DNA from: Paenibacillus lignilyticus
Lineage (GTDB): Bacteria; Bacillota; Bacilli; Paenibacillales; Paenibacillaceae
Direction: 5' to 3'
DNA length: 64,000 bases
NCBI RefSeq assembly: GCF_017942085.1
Contig: NZ_JAGKSP010000005.1
Span: 1 to 64,000 of the forward strand
Below the pieces are notes generated by a model. It saw only the letters and a program-made list of their open reading frames with translations. It did not search any database and had not been told where the DNA came from. Positions 43,959 to 53,639 of this stretch are shown here, one piece after another (positions within the stretch are counted from its first letter, which is position 1; each line of letters opens with the position of its first letter). Both the position numbers and the translations under genes were made by a program.

Positions 43959-46900
43959 ATGAGGAGAAGGTTCATCTCGTATCTTCTGATTGCGGCTTTG
44001 CTGCTGACCGGTTATGTTACGGCGGCCCCGCAGAAGGTATCCGCAGCAGGCAACACGTACTATGTCGATGGCGTAAACGGCAGCGACACAACCGGTACAG
44101 GCAGTACGGGCAGTCCGTGGAAAACAATCAGCAAAGCGGCAAGCATCATGACAGCGGGCGACACAGCCAAAATTCGTACCGGCGTATATCGCGAAACGGT
44201 AAAACCGACGAATTCCGGCACGCCGGGCAATGAGATTACGTTTCAGCCGGATACCGGCGCAGATGTTACGATCAGCGGCGCGAATCTCGTAACGGGCTCA
44301 TGGTCGGTTCACTCCGGCAGTATCTACAAGGCGAGCGCAACCTTGCCGATGGGCGACTACCTGGATTCCGTCTATGTCGATGGCATTGCCAACAATTTGG
44401 CCCGATCCCCGAATACAGCCGTCGGTAATCTCTACGATCCGGCCCTCTATCAGTACAACAACACTTCAAACCGCGGACTGCTTGTCGATTCCGCCAATCT
44501 GACACAGGCTGCCGGCTATTGGGATAATGCTTCCGTCTTCGTGGAGGATTCCGGCGAATGGAACTTCAGTAACGCGCTGGCAACCACGTATACCCCCGGC
44601 AATTTGAATCTCAAAACCTCGCAAAATGCATACAGCCTTAAATTTTCCACCTACGATAACACGCTCAAACTGCTTGGCGTAGGCGGGGCCGTGTTAGGCT
44701 CTTACAATGTGACCATCGCGCAAAACACGACTTACAATCTGAAGGTCACGACTTCGGGCAGCACCATTAATGTCTATCTGAACAATGGAGCCTCACCTGT
44801 CATTACGGCGACCGATACGAATCTGAAAGAAGGCAGCTTCGGATTAGGCGTGGAATCGAACAGTTCTGCGACTGCGGCGAAGGCGGAGTTCACGAACGTG
44901 AACGCAACCATTGCGAGTCAGGATCCGAATCAAGCGACCGGCCGGGAGGCGGCTTCTTTCACCAGTAACATCAAAGGCTGGTACGCACCGGAAGCGTCCG
45001 GGTACTGGAAACCAAGCGGAGCGACCTTGCTCGGCTATACCCAGCCTCAAACTTCAGGAACAACGGCATGGTATGAGTCGACGACGACCGCCAAAGATTT
45101 CACATACTCGGCCGATGTGAAGCTGACAAGCGCAGGTACGGCATATCTCGTGTTCCGCAAAGAAATGCCTCCGGGCAGCGTCATCGATCTATCGAACTGG
45201 GGGTATGGAGCGGCGGAATATTTTATTATGGGCAAGCTTGCCGCGCTCGATTATCCGGGGGAATGGTATTACGACAAAACAGCCGGGCAGCTGTACTTGC
45301 GCACTACGGCAAGCAATAGCCCGGCATCCCATACGGTTGAGTATAAAGCGAGGAACTTGGCTTTTGACTTGTCCGGCAAATCCAATATCGTCATCAAGAA
45401 CGTGAAGCTGTTCGCAGCGGCCATTGATACCACCGACGGTTCGAACAATGTCATCGACGGCATCAATGCCAAATACGTATCGGAGTTCAACCGCGCCATC
45501 ACCTACTCGGCAGGGGTGTGTCTGTGCGGAACGAACAATACGCTGAAGAACAGTGAGCTGCAATATTCATCAGGTGCGATCGTGACCATAGAAGGCGATA
45601 ATAACAAGCTCATTAATAACTCGATCCATGACGGCACGTATGGGCCGATCGTCTTCAACTCCGTCGTCGATATTACCGGCAGAGGCCATCTGATCAGCCA
45701 TAATACGGTTTATAATTCAGGAAGATCGCTTATTGGCGGTGAATTCTTCGCGACGGTCATCCAATATAACGATTTCCATCATGGGAATTATTTTGCCAAG
45801 GATACCGGGATGTTGTATACGGCCCATAATGATCTGGGGAACTCCGAGATTCATCACAACTTCTGGCATGATTCCGTCAGCCGTGCGAATGCGGATGCCA
45901 ATGGATCAGGCGGTTGGACCGGCGGGATCTACTTGGATGAATCATCGGCGAATGCCTTGGTGTACAAGAACGTAACGTGGAATTTGTCCTGGGTTGGCGT
46001 TATCGTCAATCATCTCTCTGACTATGTCATGGTCTATAACAACACGACGCATAACTTCTCCGGTATCCGGATTTCAGAACCGACTTATGGCATTGATGCT
46101 TACAAGGATCGGATTGCCAACAACATAGCGCTGCAAGAGTTCGGCACGGGCGCTTCCGCCATCGGCGCGGTTTTCAGCAACAATATGACTTCCGGTTCCC
46201 CGCTATACGTGAATACTGCGACGAATGATTTCCAGCTGCAGTCCGGTTCTGGAGCCAAGGATATCGGATTGCCGATCAGAGGAATTACGGATGGATTTAC
46301 CGGTACCGCACCGGATGCGGGGGCATATGAATACGGCGGCGCGAGCTGGACGGCAGGCCATAATTTCGCCAGCCCGCCAAGTCCTGCTTATCAGCTGGTT
46401 GATACCGATTATAAGAATTTGGTGGTGAACGGCAGCCTGGATATGAACCGGATGCGGCATGCGGCCATGGATAGTTTATATGGCTGGACCAAGACCAATT
46501 CACAGACGGCGCAGCCTGCCTATGACTACGCAGGAGGCAAGGTGTCGAGCAGGTTCACTTACGAGACCGGCGCGAGCCTGGGCTCTGGGGCAGACGGAAT
46601 CGAGCAGACGATCACGGGTTTGACGCCTAATACGACCTATGAGCTTTCCGGTTATTTGCGGGCCGGCTCCTCCGGGCAAACGGTCCGGCTTGGCGTTAAA
46701 AATTATGGCGGCAGCGACACTTACCAAGAGAACACCACAACGTCATGGGTGAATAAGACGTTCACCTTTACAACCGGAGCCGCGAATACGAGTGCGACGA
46801 TTTACGGGCTGAAACCGACGACCGGCGGTTATGCTTTCGTCGACGACGTTATGATGTCCGCGACGACGGCATTATCGGGCAGTGACACGACTGCTCCAAG

Positions 46901-48575
46901 TGCGCCAACAAGCCTCGCCGTAGCTTCTGTAACGGATACAACCGCATCGCTGACGTGGACGGCATCGACGGATAACGTCGGTGTAACGGGCTATATCGTT
47001 TACCGAAACGGTGTACAGGTGGGTACGCCAACCGGAACCGGCTTCACGGATACGGGATTGACGGCAAGCACGACCTATACGTATACGGTAAAAGCAACCG
47101 ATGCCGCGACCAATCTATCAGCGGCCAGCAGCTCGGTTAACGCAACTACGAGTGCCGGTTCGAGCGGCTATTCGGAGAACTTCGAAAGCACGACAATCGG
47201 GCAGATGCCCGCCGGCTGGACAGTCAACACGGCAGGCGGTGCTGTGTCCGTGCAACAAGTCGCTGATGGCGCCAACACGACGAATCGCGCACTGACTTTA
47301 ACGCAATCGTCAGCTAACTATGGCGTTGCGGATGTCAGCGCGACGAAGTCGTTCAGCGCAGCAACGGGGTCGGTCACAATCGACATGCGGATGAAGGCGA
47401 ATCAGACGAGCGCGCTCACCGCAAGCCCAGTCTTGTCGAACAGCAGCGGTACTCCGATCGTGCAGCTCGGCTTCCGTGACAACGGAAAATTTGCCTACGT
47501 TAGCTCGAGCATGGCATGGACGGACACGACGATGACGTATGCTGCGAATCAATGGTACGACGTTCATATTGTTGTAAATCTGACGGCTGGAACGTTTAGC
47601 GTGACGATCAATGGTACAGCTGTGTTAACGAATGTGCCTGTTATGGCCTCATCCAGCAATCTGTCGCAAATAAATTTCTCATCGAACATGTGGTACACGG
47701 GTATCGCTTCTTACGACAACATTCAAGTCGGTACCGGGGATACGCAAGCGCCGACGGCACCAACAGGGCTGACGGCAGCTTCGGTGACGGCTTCAACCGC
47801 ATCGTTAACCTGGACGGCGTCGACCGATAATGTAGGCGTGACCGGATACAAGGTTTACCGCAATGGAACCGAAGTCGGCACTGCTTCAGGTACCGGCTTT
47901 ACGGACAGCGGATTGACGGCGAATACTACGTACGCGTATACGGTCAAAGCGTATGATGCCGCAACGAATCTGTCGGCTCCGAGCGGTTCGGTTAATGCCA
48001 AAACAAATATCTTCGCAGAGCTGTTTGATACGACAACGATCGGGCAAATGCCTGCCGGCTGGACGGTTGGCACTTCCGGAGGCGGAGCATCGGTACAGCA
48101 AGTTGCCGATGGAGCCAACACGACGAATCGTGCATTGACCTTGACGCAATCCAACTACGGAATCGCTGACGTCAGCGCCGTTAAGTCGTTCACATCCGCT
48201 TCGGGAACGGTAACGATCGATACGCGGATGAAAGCGAATCAAACGAACGCGCTTATCGCCGGCCCTGTGCTGCTAAACAGCAGCGGAACACCGATCGTGC
48301 AGTTCGCCTTCCGGGAGAACGGGAAATTCGGCTATGTCAGCTCAAGCATCGCATGGACGGATACGTCAATGTCGTATGCGGCGAACCAATGGTACGATGT
48401 CCGTCTCGTTGTGAATTTGACGGCAGGAACGTTTAATCTATCGATTAACGGGACGTCCGTATTAACGAATGTACCTGTCATGGCCTCAGCGACCAGCGTT
48501 TCACAGATTTCGTATGTCACCAACATGTGGTACTCCGGCGTGGCTTCATTCGATAAAATTCAGATCTCGCAGTAA
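43959..48575 (+). CDS. Large secreted multidomain beta-helix protein with duplicated C-terminal modules
   Basis: A 1538-residue exported protein; residues 1-31 are a signal peptide. A DUF1565-like start (TYYVDGVNGSDTTGTGSTGSPWKTI) opens a right-handed parallel beta-helix (about 30-800), interrupted by a jelly-roll/LamG-like insert near 170-310. Next comes a CBM4/9-like sandwich (about 810-965), a fibronectin III domain (about 975-1060), a 190-residue lectin-like module (about 1068-1255), and then a second FN3 plus module pair very like the first. The beta-helix may be a polysaccharide lyase or hydrolase; I cannot assign active residues. ATG follows GAAAGGG. Confidence 0.85.
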   Translation: MRRRFISYLLIAALLLTGYVTAAPQKVSAAGNTYYVDGVNGSDTTGTGSTGSPWKTISKAASIMTAGDTAKIRTGVYRETVKPTNSGTPGNEITFQPDTGADVTISGANLVTGSWSVHSGSIYKASATLPMGDYLDSVYVDGIANNLARSPNTAVGNLYDPALYQYNNTSNRGLLVDSANLTQAAGYWDNASVFVEDSGEWNFSNALATTYTPGNLNLKTSQNAYSLKFSTYDNTLKLLGVGGAVLGSYNVTIAQNTTYNLKVTTSGSTINVYLNNGASPVITATDTNLKEGSFGLGVESNSSATAAKAEFTNVNATIASQDPNQATGREAASFTSNIKGWYAPEASGYWKPSGATLLGYTQPQTSGTTAWYESTTTAKDFTYSADVKLTSAGTAYLVFRKEMPPGSVIDLSNWGYGAAEYFIMGKLAALDYPGEWYYDKTAGQLYLRTTASNSPASHTVEYKARNLAFDLSGKSNIVIKNVKLFAAAIDTTDGSNNVIDGINAKYVSEFNRAITYSAGVCLCGTNNTLKNSELQYSSGAIVTIEGDNNKLINNSIHDGTYGPIVFNSVVDITGRGHLISHNTVYNSGRSLIGGEFFATVIQYNDFHHGNYFAKDTGMLYTAHNDLGNSEIHHNFWHDSVSRANADANGSGGWTGGIYLDESSANALVYKNVTWNLSWVGVIVNHLSDYVMVYNNTTHNFSGIRISEPTYGIDAYKDRIANNIALQEFGTGASAIGAVFSNNMTSGSPLYVNTATNDFQLQSGSGAKDIGLPIRGITDGFTGTAPDAGAYEYGGASWTAGHNFASPPSPAYQLVDTDYKNLVVNGSLDMNRMRHAAMDSLYGWTKTNSQTAQPAYDYAGGKVSSRFTYETGASLGSGADGIEQTITGLTPNTTYELSGYLRAGSSGQTVRLGVKNYGGSDTYQENTTTSWVNKTFTFTTGAANTSATIYGLKPTTGGYAFVDDVMMSATTALSGSDTTAPSAPTSLAVASVTDTTASLTWTASTDNVGVTGYIVYRNGVQVGTPTGTGFTDTGLTASTTYTYTVKATDAATNLSAASSSVNATTSAGSSGYSENFESTTIGQMPAGWTVNTAGGAVSVQQVADGANTTNRALTLTQSSANYGVADVSATKSFSAATGSVTIDMRMKANQTSALTASPVLSNSSGTPIVQLGFRDNGKFAYVSSSMAWTDTTMTYAANQWYDVHIVVNLTAGTFSVTINGTAVLTNVPVMASSSNLSQINFSSNMWYTGIASYDNIQVGTGDTQAPTAPTGLTAASVTASTASLTWTASTDNVGVTGYKVYRNGTEVGTASGTGFTDSGLTANTTYAYTVKAYDAATNLSAPSGSVNAKTNIFAELFDTTTIGQMPAGWTVGTSGGGASVQQVADGANTTNRALTLTQSNYGIADVSAVKSFTSASGTVTIDTRMKANQTNALIAGPVLLNSSGTPIVQFAFRENGKFGYVSSSIAWTDTSMSYAANQWYDVRLVVNLTAGTFNLSINGTSVLTNVPVMASATSVSQISYVTNMWYSGVASFDKIQISQ

Positions 48576-48586
48576 CGGCAGGCGGG

Positions 48587-48622
48587 AAACGGTTGGTGCA
48601 TTCGTGCACCAACCGTTTTTTC
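48587..48622 (+). terminator. Terminator of the secreted beta-helix gene
   Basis: AAACGGTTGGTGCA (48587-48600) pairs perfectly with 48605-48618 around a TTCG tetraloop, then a T run. Confidence 0.92.
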
Positions 48623-48643
48623 TGTTTACCCAGTGCGGATTTC

Positions 48644-48696
48644 GTCCAAAAATCGTAGATAACTTCATATTTGGTCCAGCTTCCGGCTCGTATACT
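48644..48696 (+). promoter_or_regulatory. Activator-type promoter, shared box copy 3 (GH35 operon)
   Basis: GTCCAAAAATCGTAGATAAC with TTCATATT (48644-48671), then 22 bp later TATACT (48691-48696). It differs from copy 1 at one position in the first 27. Confidence 0.8.
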
Positions 48697-48746
48697 CGAA
48701 AGTGTGAGAGTGGGATTCCATGACTATTGAAGATAGAGGTGTAAGG

Positions 48747-51635
48747 ATGAAGCTGACGTATGACGGCAAATCATTTATGAAGGACGGCGAGCGGATCTGG
48801 ATTATAGGCGGTGAGATTCATTATTTCCGTCATCCGCGCAAGGAATGGAGAGAGGTGCTGCTCCGGGCTAAACGTGCCGGTTTGAATACGATTTGCACGT
48901 ATGTGGCCTGGAATTTTCATGAGTTGAAGGAAGGTCAGGTCGATTTCGCGGGCGATAAGGATCTTGCAGCCTACATCGACCTCATCGGGGAACTGGGCAT
49001 GTATGCGATGCTGCGGCCCGGCCCTTATATTTGCAGTGAATGGGATGGCGGCGGAATACCGGCCTGGCTGTGCGCGAATCCGGTTCTCCGTTTCCGTGAA
49101 GACGATCCGGTCTACATGGCTGCCGTGGAAAGCTGGTTCGATCAGCTCATTCCGATCATTAGCGAACGCCAGATTACGCGAGGCGGACCTGTTATCACGA
49201 TTCAGAACGAGAATGAGTATCCGGGCGGCTGGGATGAATCCATGCGCCGTTATCTCTATAAAATCAATGAAATTTATTATGGACATGGCATCAATATTCC
49301 GATTCTGGCTTGTAATGTCCATGGCGCTACCCCAACGACCGTTAAGATCAACGATTCCACGGACGCTGCTGATCAGCTTATCGATGAGAGCATGATTCTG
49401 ACCTACAACCATCATGTTGAGGTTGAGCCTGTATACGATCTTAAGAGTAAGCAGCCTAACGCGCCGTTGATTACGACAGAATTCTGGTGCGGAGCGCCGA
49501 TCTATTGGGGCAATCAAGTCAGCGACTGGCCGAACCGGCTCGATCTGGCGCGGGCGGTCTACGAGTATACGTCATCTGCCACGCAGGTTTGTTATTACAT
49601 GTTCGAGGGCGGAACGAACTTCGGGTTCTGGGGCGGCAACAACATCGCTACCTCGTATGCCTCCGGCTACCCTGTCGGTGAAGGCGGGAAGCTGACGGAC
49701 AAATATTATGCGGTGCGGCCGGCGAATTTGTTTATCTCGCATTTCAGCGATTATATCATGGACAGCACAGAGCTTCAGGATCGCGGTGGCCTGACATGCG
49801 AGGAAGGCGTGCGGCTGATTGTCCGTGAGAGCGACAGAGGTTCGCTTGCCTATGTGTCCACAGCTGATGCGAAGCGGGAACTACCGATCACGACCAAAAA
49901 CGGCAAGCAGCTGACGGTTCATCTGGGCGAGGTAGCCGCCGCGGTTATTCCGGTGGAGCTGCAGCTGTTTGGTGCTTCGGCCGGCAATGGCGTGACGGTC
50001 AATTACAGCAGCCTATGCCTGCTGGCTTGCCATGAAGCGAAGAAAGCTCTTCTCTTATACGGTCCTGCCGGAACGGACGGCGTGATTAGTGTAAACGGGC
50101 TGGAGTACGATCTGTCCGTTAAGCGGAGGAAAGTACTGCACACGGTTATCGATGGCATTAATGTGATCGTTGTTGATGAAGAGTTGGCCAGTAGATGCTG
50201 GATCGTCGAAGAGCAGATCGTTTTTGGCCCTGATTACGTGGCTGAGCTGCTGAGTGATGGTGCACTTGATATCCGGGTAAGCGCTGGGACGCCTGATGTG
50301 GTTTATCTGGATGCAGCCGGTCTTCCGGTCAGTCACTCCTTTACGCATAAGGCGTTGCAAATTACCTTGCCAGAGCTTGATTCATGGAAAATAGCTCCTT
50401 GTCCGGAGATTCATGCCGGAGTAGACTCAGCATCAGCTGGTTGGACCGCACTCGATAAGCCTCATTCCCATGAGGATTTAGGTGTCGTTCAAGGGTATCT
50501 CTGGTACAGTGCGGAGCTGGAATGGGACAAAGACGGCGTTGAGACGATGCTGCTAAGTCATACGCCAACCCGAGCAACGGTGTATGTGAATGGACAATTA
50601 TGCGGCATTCATGCAGAGCGCCGATCCGTTCGCATGAGAGACGAATACGGGCATCCTGCGGATTGGGCGTTCGAGGAAATTACGGTAACGCTGAAGAAGG
50701 GCACGAACCGCTTCGTCTTCTTATCCGACGATCTCGGTCACAATTACGATGTACCGATTGCTGTCGGCATTCAAGGACCGGTAGTCGTCGGTTCGCGCAG
50801 GATTCAGATCGAGACATTCCGCGAAGCGAGCCCGCAGCCAATGTCCGCGCAAGCATTTCACTTTCTATATAACCGCTTCTACCGCGAACTAGAGCCGCTT
50901 CCGGCGATCGAATTCGATCTATCGCTGCAAGCGGATCAACAAGCCTTCATTATGATTCATGGCGTGAAGGCATGGGTGACGGTGAATGGGGAAGAGGTGC
51001 TTCCATTATCGTATCCGGATTCGCCATGGACGATGTTCTCCCAAATCAAGCGGTGGATCACTTGGCAGCTTCCCGTGCCGACTGCCGATGGCGAGAAACT
51101 CCAGGTGAGGATTCATTATGCTGAGAACGTACCGGATGCCGTGAAGGAGAACTTGGCTGTCTATGTGGCACAGCAATCCGGCGAACTGAGAAATTGGGCG
51201 TGGAAGCCTTGGGATGAAAGCGGCGATTTCTCTGCTTCGCAGCTCATGAACGGTCAAGCCAAGGAAGAAGAAGGGCTTGTCGTACTGCTGCCGGTCGGAA
51301 ACCGAGTGGCTCGGAAAGGCAGATCATTGAAACCAGCCTATCTGCAGACCCATTTCAAGCTGCCGGATGGTGATCGACCTGTTTACCTCCAGATCGGAGA
51401 GCTGCAAAAAGGTCAAATTTTCTTGAACGGACATAATGCCGGCCGCATGTGGGCTTATGGCGGTACGCAGGATCGTTATTATTTACCGAGGAGCTGGATG
51501 AAGGCGGATAATGAGCTGGTGATCTTCGAGGAACTCGGTTTAAACCCCCAGAACACTTCGTTGGTGGTTGGCGATGCCGGTGACTGGAGCAGCGTGCAGC
51601 TGAAATTCGAGCAGAAGGAAGCTCATAAGGGGTGA
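48747..51635 (+). CDS. GH35-type beta-galactosidase
   Basis: A 962-residue enzyme with the family 35 TIM barrel at the N-terminus: GGEIHYFRHPRKEW, NTICTYVAWNFHE, LRPGPYICSEWDGGGIPAWL, acid/base Glu in TIQNENEYPG near 155, and nucleophile Glu in TTEFWCGAP near 245. Long beta-sandwich domains follow, ending in HFKLPDGDRPVYLQIGELQKGQIFLNGHNAGRMW. It has no signal peptide, so it acts on imported sugars; family 35 often prefers beta-1,3-linked galactose. ATG 48747 follows GAGGTG; an ATG at 48720 would leave a leader of only about 17 bases. It is the first gene of a three-enzyme operon. Confidence 0.9.
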   Translation: MKLTYDGKSFMKDGERIWIIGGEIHYFRHPRKEWREVLLRAKRAGLNTICTYVAWNFHELKEGQVDFAGDKDLAAYIDLIGELGMYAMLRPGPYICSEWDGGGIPAWLCANPVLRFREDDPVYMAAVESWFDQLIPIISERQITRGGPVITIQNENEYPGGWDESMRRYLYKINEIYYGHGINIPILACNVHGATPTTVKINDSTDAADQLIDESMILTYNHHVEVEPVYDLKSKQPNAPLITTEFWCGAPIYWGNQVSDWPNRLDLARAVYEYTSSATQVCYYMFEGGTNFGFWGGNNIATSYASGYPVGEGGKLTDKYYAVRPANLFISHFSDYIMDSTELQDRGGLTCEEGVRLIVRESDRGSLAYVSTADAKRELPITTKNGKQLTVHLGEVAAAVIPVELQLFGASAGNGVTVNYSSLCLLACHEAKKALLLYGPAGTDGVISVNGLEYDLSVKRRKVLHTVIDGINVIVVDEELASRCWIVEEQIVFGPDYVAELLSDGALDIRVSAGTPDVVYLDAAGLPVSHSFTHKALQITLPELDSWKIAPCPEIHAGVDSASAGWTALDKPHSHEDLGVVQGYLWYSAELEWDKDGVETMLLSHTPTRATVYVNGQLCGIHAERRSVRMRDEYGHPADWAFEEITVTLKKGTNRFVFLSDDLGHNYDVPIAVGIQGPVVVGSRRIQIETFREASPQPMSAQAFHFLYNRFYRELEPLPAIEFDLSLQADQQAFIMIHGVKAWVTVNGEEVLPLSYPDSPWTMFSQIKRWITWQLPVPTADGEKLQVRIHYAENVPDAVKENLAVYVAQQSGELRNWAWKPWDESGDFSASQLMNGQAKEEEGLVVLLPVGNRVARKGRSLKPAYLQTHFKLPDGDRPVYLQIGELQKGQIFLNGHNAGRMWAYGGTQDRYYLPRSWMKADNELVIFEELGLNPQNTSLVVGDAGDWSSVQLKFEQKEAHKG

Positions 51636-51642
51636 CTGGGGA

Positions 51643-53622
51643 GTGACGACGAAGACGATGGACTCCATTTATGTGGCGCCTAATGGGCTGGATTCCAATC
51701 CAGGCACGGAAGAGCTGCCGGTTGGGACGTTAGATGAAGCGCTGAGTCGCACAAGAGCGATGAAGTCCGAAGCTGCTGCTGCGAAGCGAATTATCGTTCG
51801 CGGGGGACACTATTACGATGTCAGCTTGACGCTCAATAAGGAAGATGCGGGACTTCAAATTGTAGCCTATCCGCAAGAGAAGCCGATTCTGTTCGGAGGT
51901 GCTCCCGTCACATCCTGGCAGCGAGATGGGGATTGGCTTACGACACCGATTGCCGGCGTGTATGATCGGGAGCTGGATTTTCGCCTCATTGAAGTGGATG
52001 GGACGTTCCGACAGCGCTCGCGACTGCCGGAGCAGGGAGCATTCCGTCACTTGAATGAGTTTAAGGTAGAGTGGCTGTCGACCTTCGCCGGCGGTTGGAA
52101 GCGACCGCCCACAGATGAAGAAATGATGGCATTGCGCGTGAAGAGAGAGGATGTCTCGGACTGGCTCGACATTCGCAATGCGGAGCTGACCATTTATCAT
52201 GAATGGGATGAATCGCTTGTAGGTGTTGCCGGTATACGGTCAGATAATGAAGAAGCCGACATTCGCTTCTTAGAAGCGCCGGGACATCCGCCTGGCGCGT
52301 TCTATGAACGCAATGCCAACGCAAGAACCTATGTGGTTTGGAATGTACGCGAGGGCTTGAAGCAACCGGGACAATGGTACTTGGACCGATCGAATGAGAA
52401 GCTGGTCTACTGGCCGCTGCCCGGCGAGGAGATGGATCGCATTCAGCTGATTGTCCCTTCGAAGGAGCATATCCTCTGTTTGGAGCCGGGCACTCGTGAT
52501 GTTCGATTCGAAGGTCTAACCTTCGCTTGTGCGGCAACGCCGCTCACTGCAGGAGGCTTTGGGGCGATCGCCGTGAGCGCCGCCATCCACGGCGAAGACG
52601 TGCAGAAGATCGTATTTGATCGCGTAACCGTCCGGAATACGGGCGGGTGGGCGTTTAATCTGAGCGGTAAAGAGATTCATCTGCATGAGTGCCATATCCA
52701 TCATACCGGAGCGGGCGGCATTAGGTGGAAAGGCGAGGAGGTTCGACTGGAGCGATCGCGCATCCATGATATTGGGCTGACGTATCAGAGCTCCATCGCC
52801 GTCAACAGCGATGGAACGAATCATACCCTCGTTCATAACGAGATCTATAATACGCCGTACAGCGGGATTGCCAGCAGCAGCCCGAATACGGTCATCAGCG
52901 GCAACCTGCTGTATAACACGATGCAATTTATGAAAGACGGCTCCGCGATCTATGTCTGCTGGTATAGCGACAATGTGACGGTGAGCGGTAATGCGGTTTT
53001 TGCCGCCTACAACGCATCGGAGAAAATTCGCCGATATGCGTACTACTTAGATGAGAAATGTACGAATTGTTCCGTACAGGATAATTTGGCCGTTAATCTC
53101 GGCGTTCCCATGCTCAGTCATATGACGCGCGATTGCAGCTTCGAGAACAATGTTTTTATGGATCAAGGGCTGCAGGTGGTTTCGGTGTTGAATTCCTCCG
53201 GAACGCGGTTTGAACGCAATATTCTCCTTGCGGATGCGATTGAAATTCATACACCGCAGGGGAATCCGGAAGGTCTGATATCGGAGGAATATGACTCGCA
53301 TCCTTACATGAGCACGTTCTCCGCGTCCGATGGGATCGTTTCCTTCCGGAACAACATGTTGTTTAGTCGGAAGCAATCGAGACGCTTCAAGCGGTTTTTT
53401 CATTATAAAGCGATCCATGAATATGAGCTGCAAGAGTTGGAAGGGAATGTGTTTGCTGCCCCCATCCTAACAGGAGCTGCTGAAGGGGACTATTCGTTCG
53501 ACGCGGATTCTCTGGCTTGGTCACGCGGAATCCGCCCGTTATCGTTCGATACTGTAGGCTGTACCGGACGATTTGCTGAGGTATACGAGCAATTCAATGG
53601 CAATTTAATGAAGAGAACATAA
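51643..53622 (+). CDS. Intracellular right-handed beta-helix enzyme, GH141-like
   Basis: A 659-residue protein starting at GTG (AAGGGG upstream), 7 bp after the GH35 stop. The start SIYVAPNGLDSNPGTEELPVGTLDEAL is typical of a right-handed beta-helix enzyme. RLIEVDGTFRQRSRLPEQGAF and YLDRSNEKLVYWPLPGEEM recall GH141 (fucosidase/xylanase) and GH120-like proteins. The helix core (about 280-480) shows repeated VIFDRVTVRNTGGWAF and CHIHHTGAGGIRWKG coils. It has no signal peptide. Joined to GH29 by a 1-base stop/start overlap region, a role in fucose or xylose release is plausible; the exact family is uncertain. Confidence 0.78.
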   Translation: MTTKTMDSIYVAPNGLDSNPGTEELPVGTLDEALSRTRAMKSEAAAAKRIIVRGGHYYDVSLTLNKEDAGLQIVAYPQEKPILFGGAPVTSWQRDGDWLTTPIAGVYDRELDFRLIEVDGTFRQRSRLPEQGAFRHLNEFKVEWLSTFAGGWKRPPTDEEMMALRVKREDVSDWLDIRNAELTIYHEWDESLVGVAGIRSDNEEADIRFLEAPGHPPGAFYERNANARTYVVWNVREGLKQPGQWYLDRSNEKLVYWPLPGEEMDRIQLIVPSKEHILCLEPGTRDVRFEGLTFACAATPLTAGGFGAIAVSAAIHGEDVQKIVFDRVTVRNTGGWAFNLSGKEIHLHECHIHHTGAGGIRWKGEEVRLERSRIHDIGLTYQSSIAVNSDGTNHTLVHNEIYNTPYSGIASSSPNTVISGNLLYNTMQFMKDGSAIYVCWYSDNVTVSGNAVFAAYNASEKIRRYAYYLDEKCTNCSVQDNLAVNLGVPMLSHMTRDCSFENNVFMDQGLQVVSVLNSSGTRFERNILLADAIEIHTPQGNPEGLISEEYDSHPYMSTFSASDGIVSFRNNMLFSRKQSRRFKRFFHYKAIHEYELQELEGNVFAAPILTGAAEGDYSFDADSLAWSRGIRPLSFDTVGCTGRFAEVYEQFNGNLMKRT

Positions 53623-53639
53623 TGAGAGGACGAATGGAG

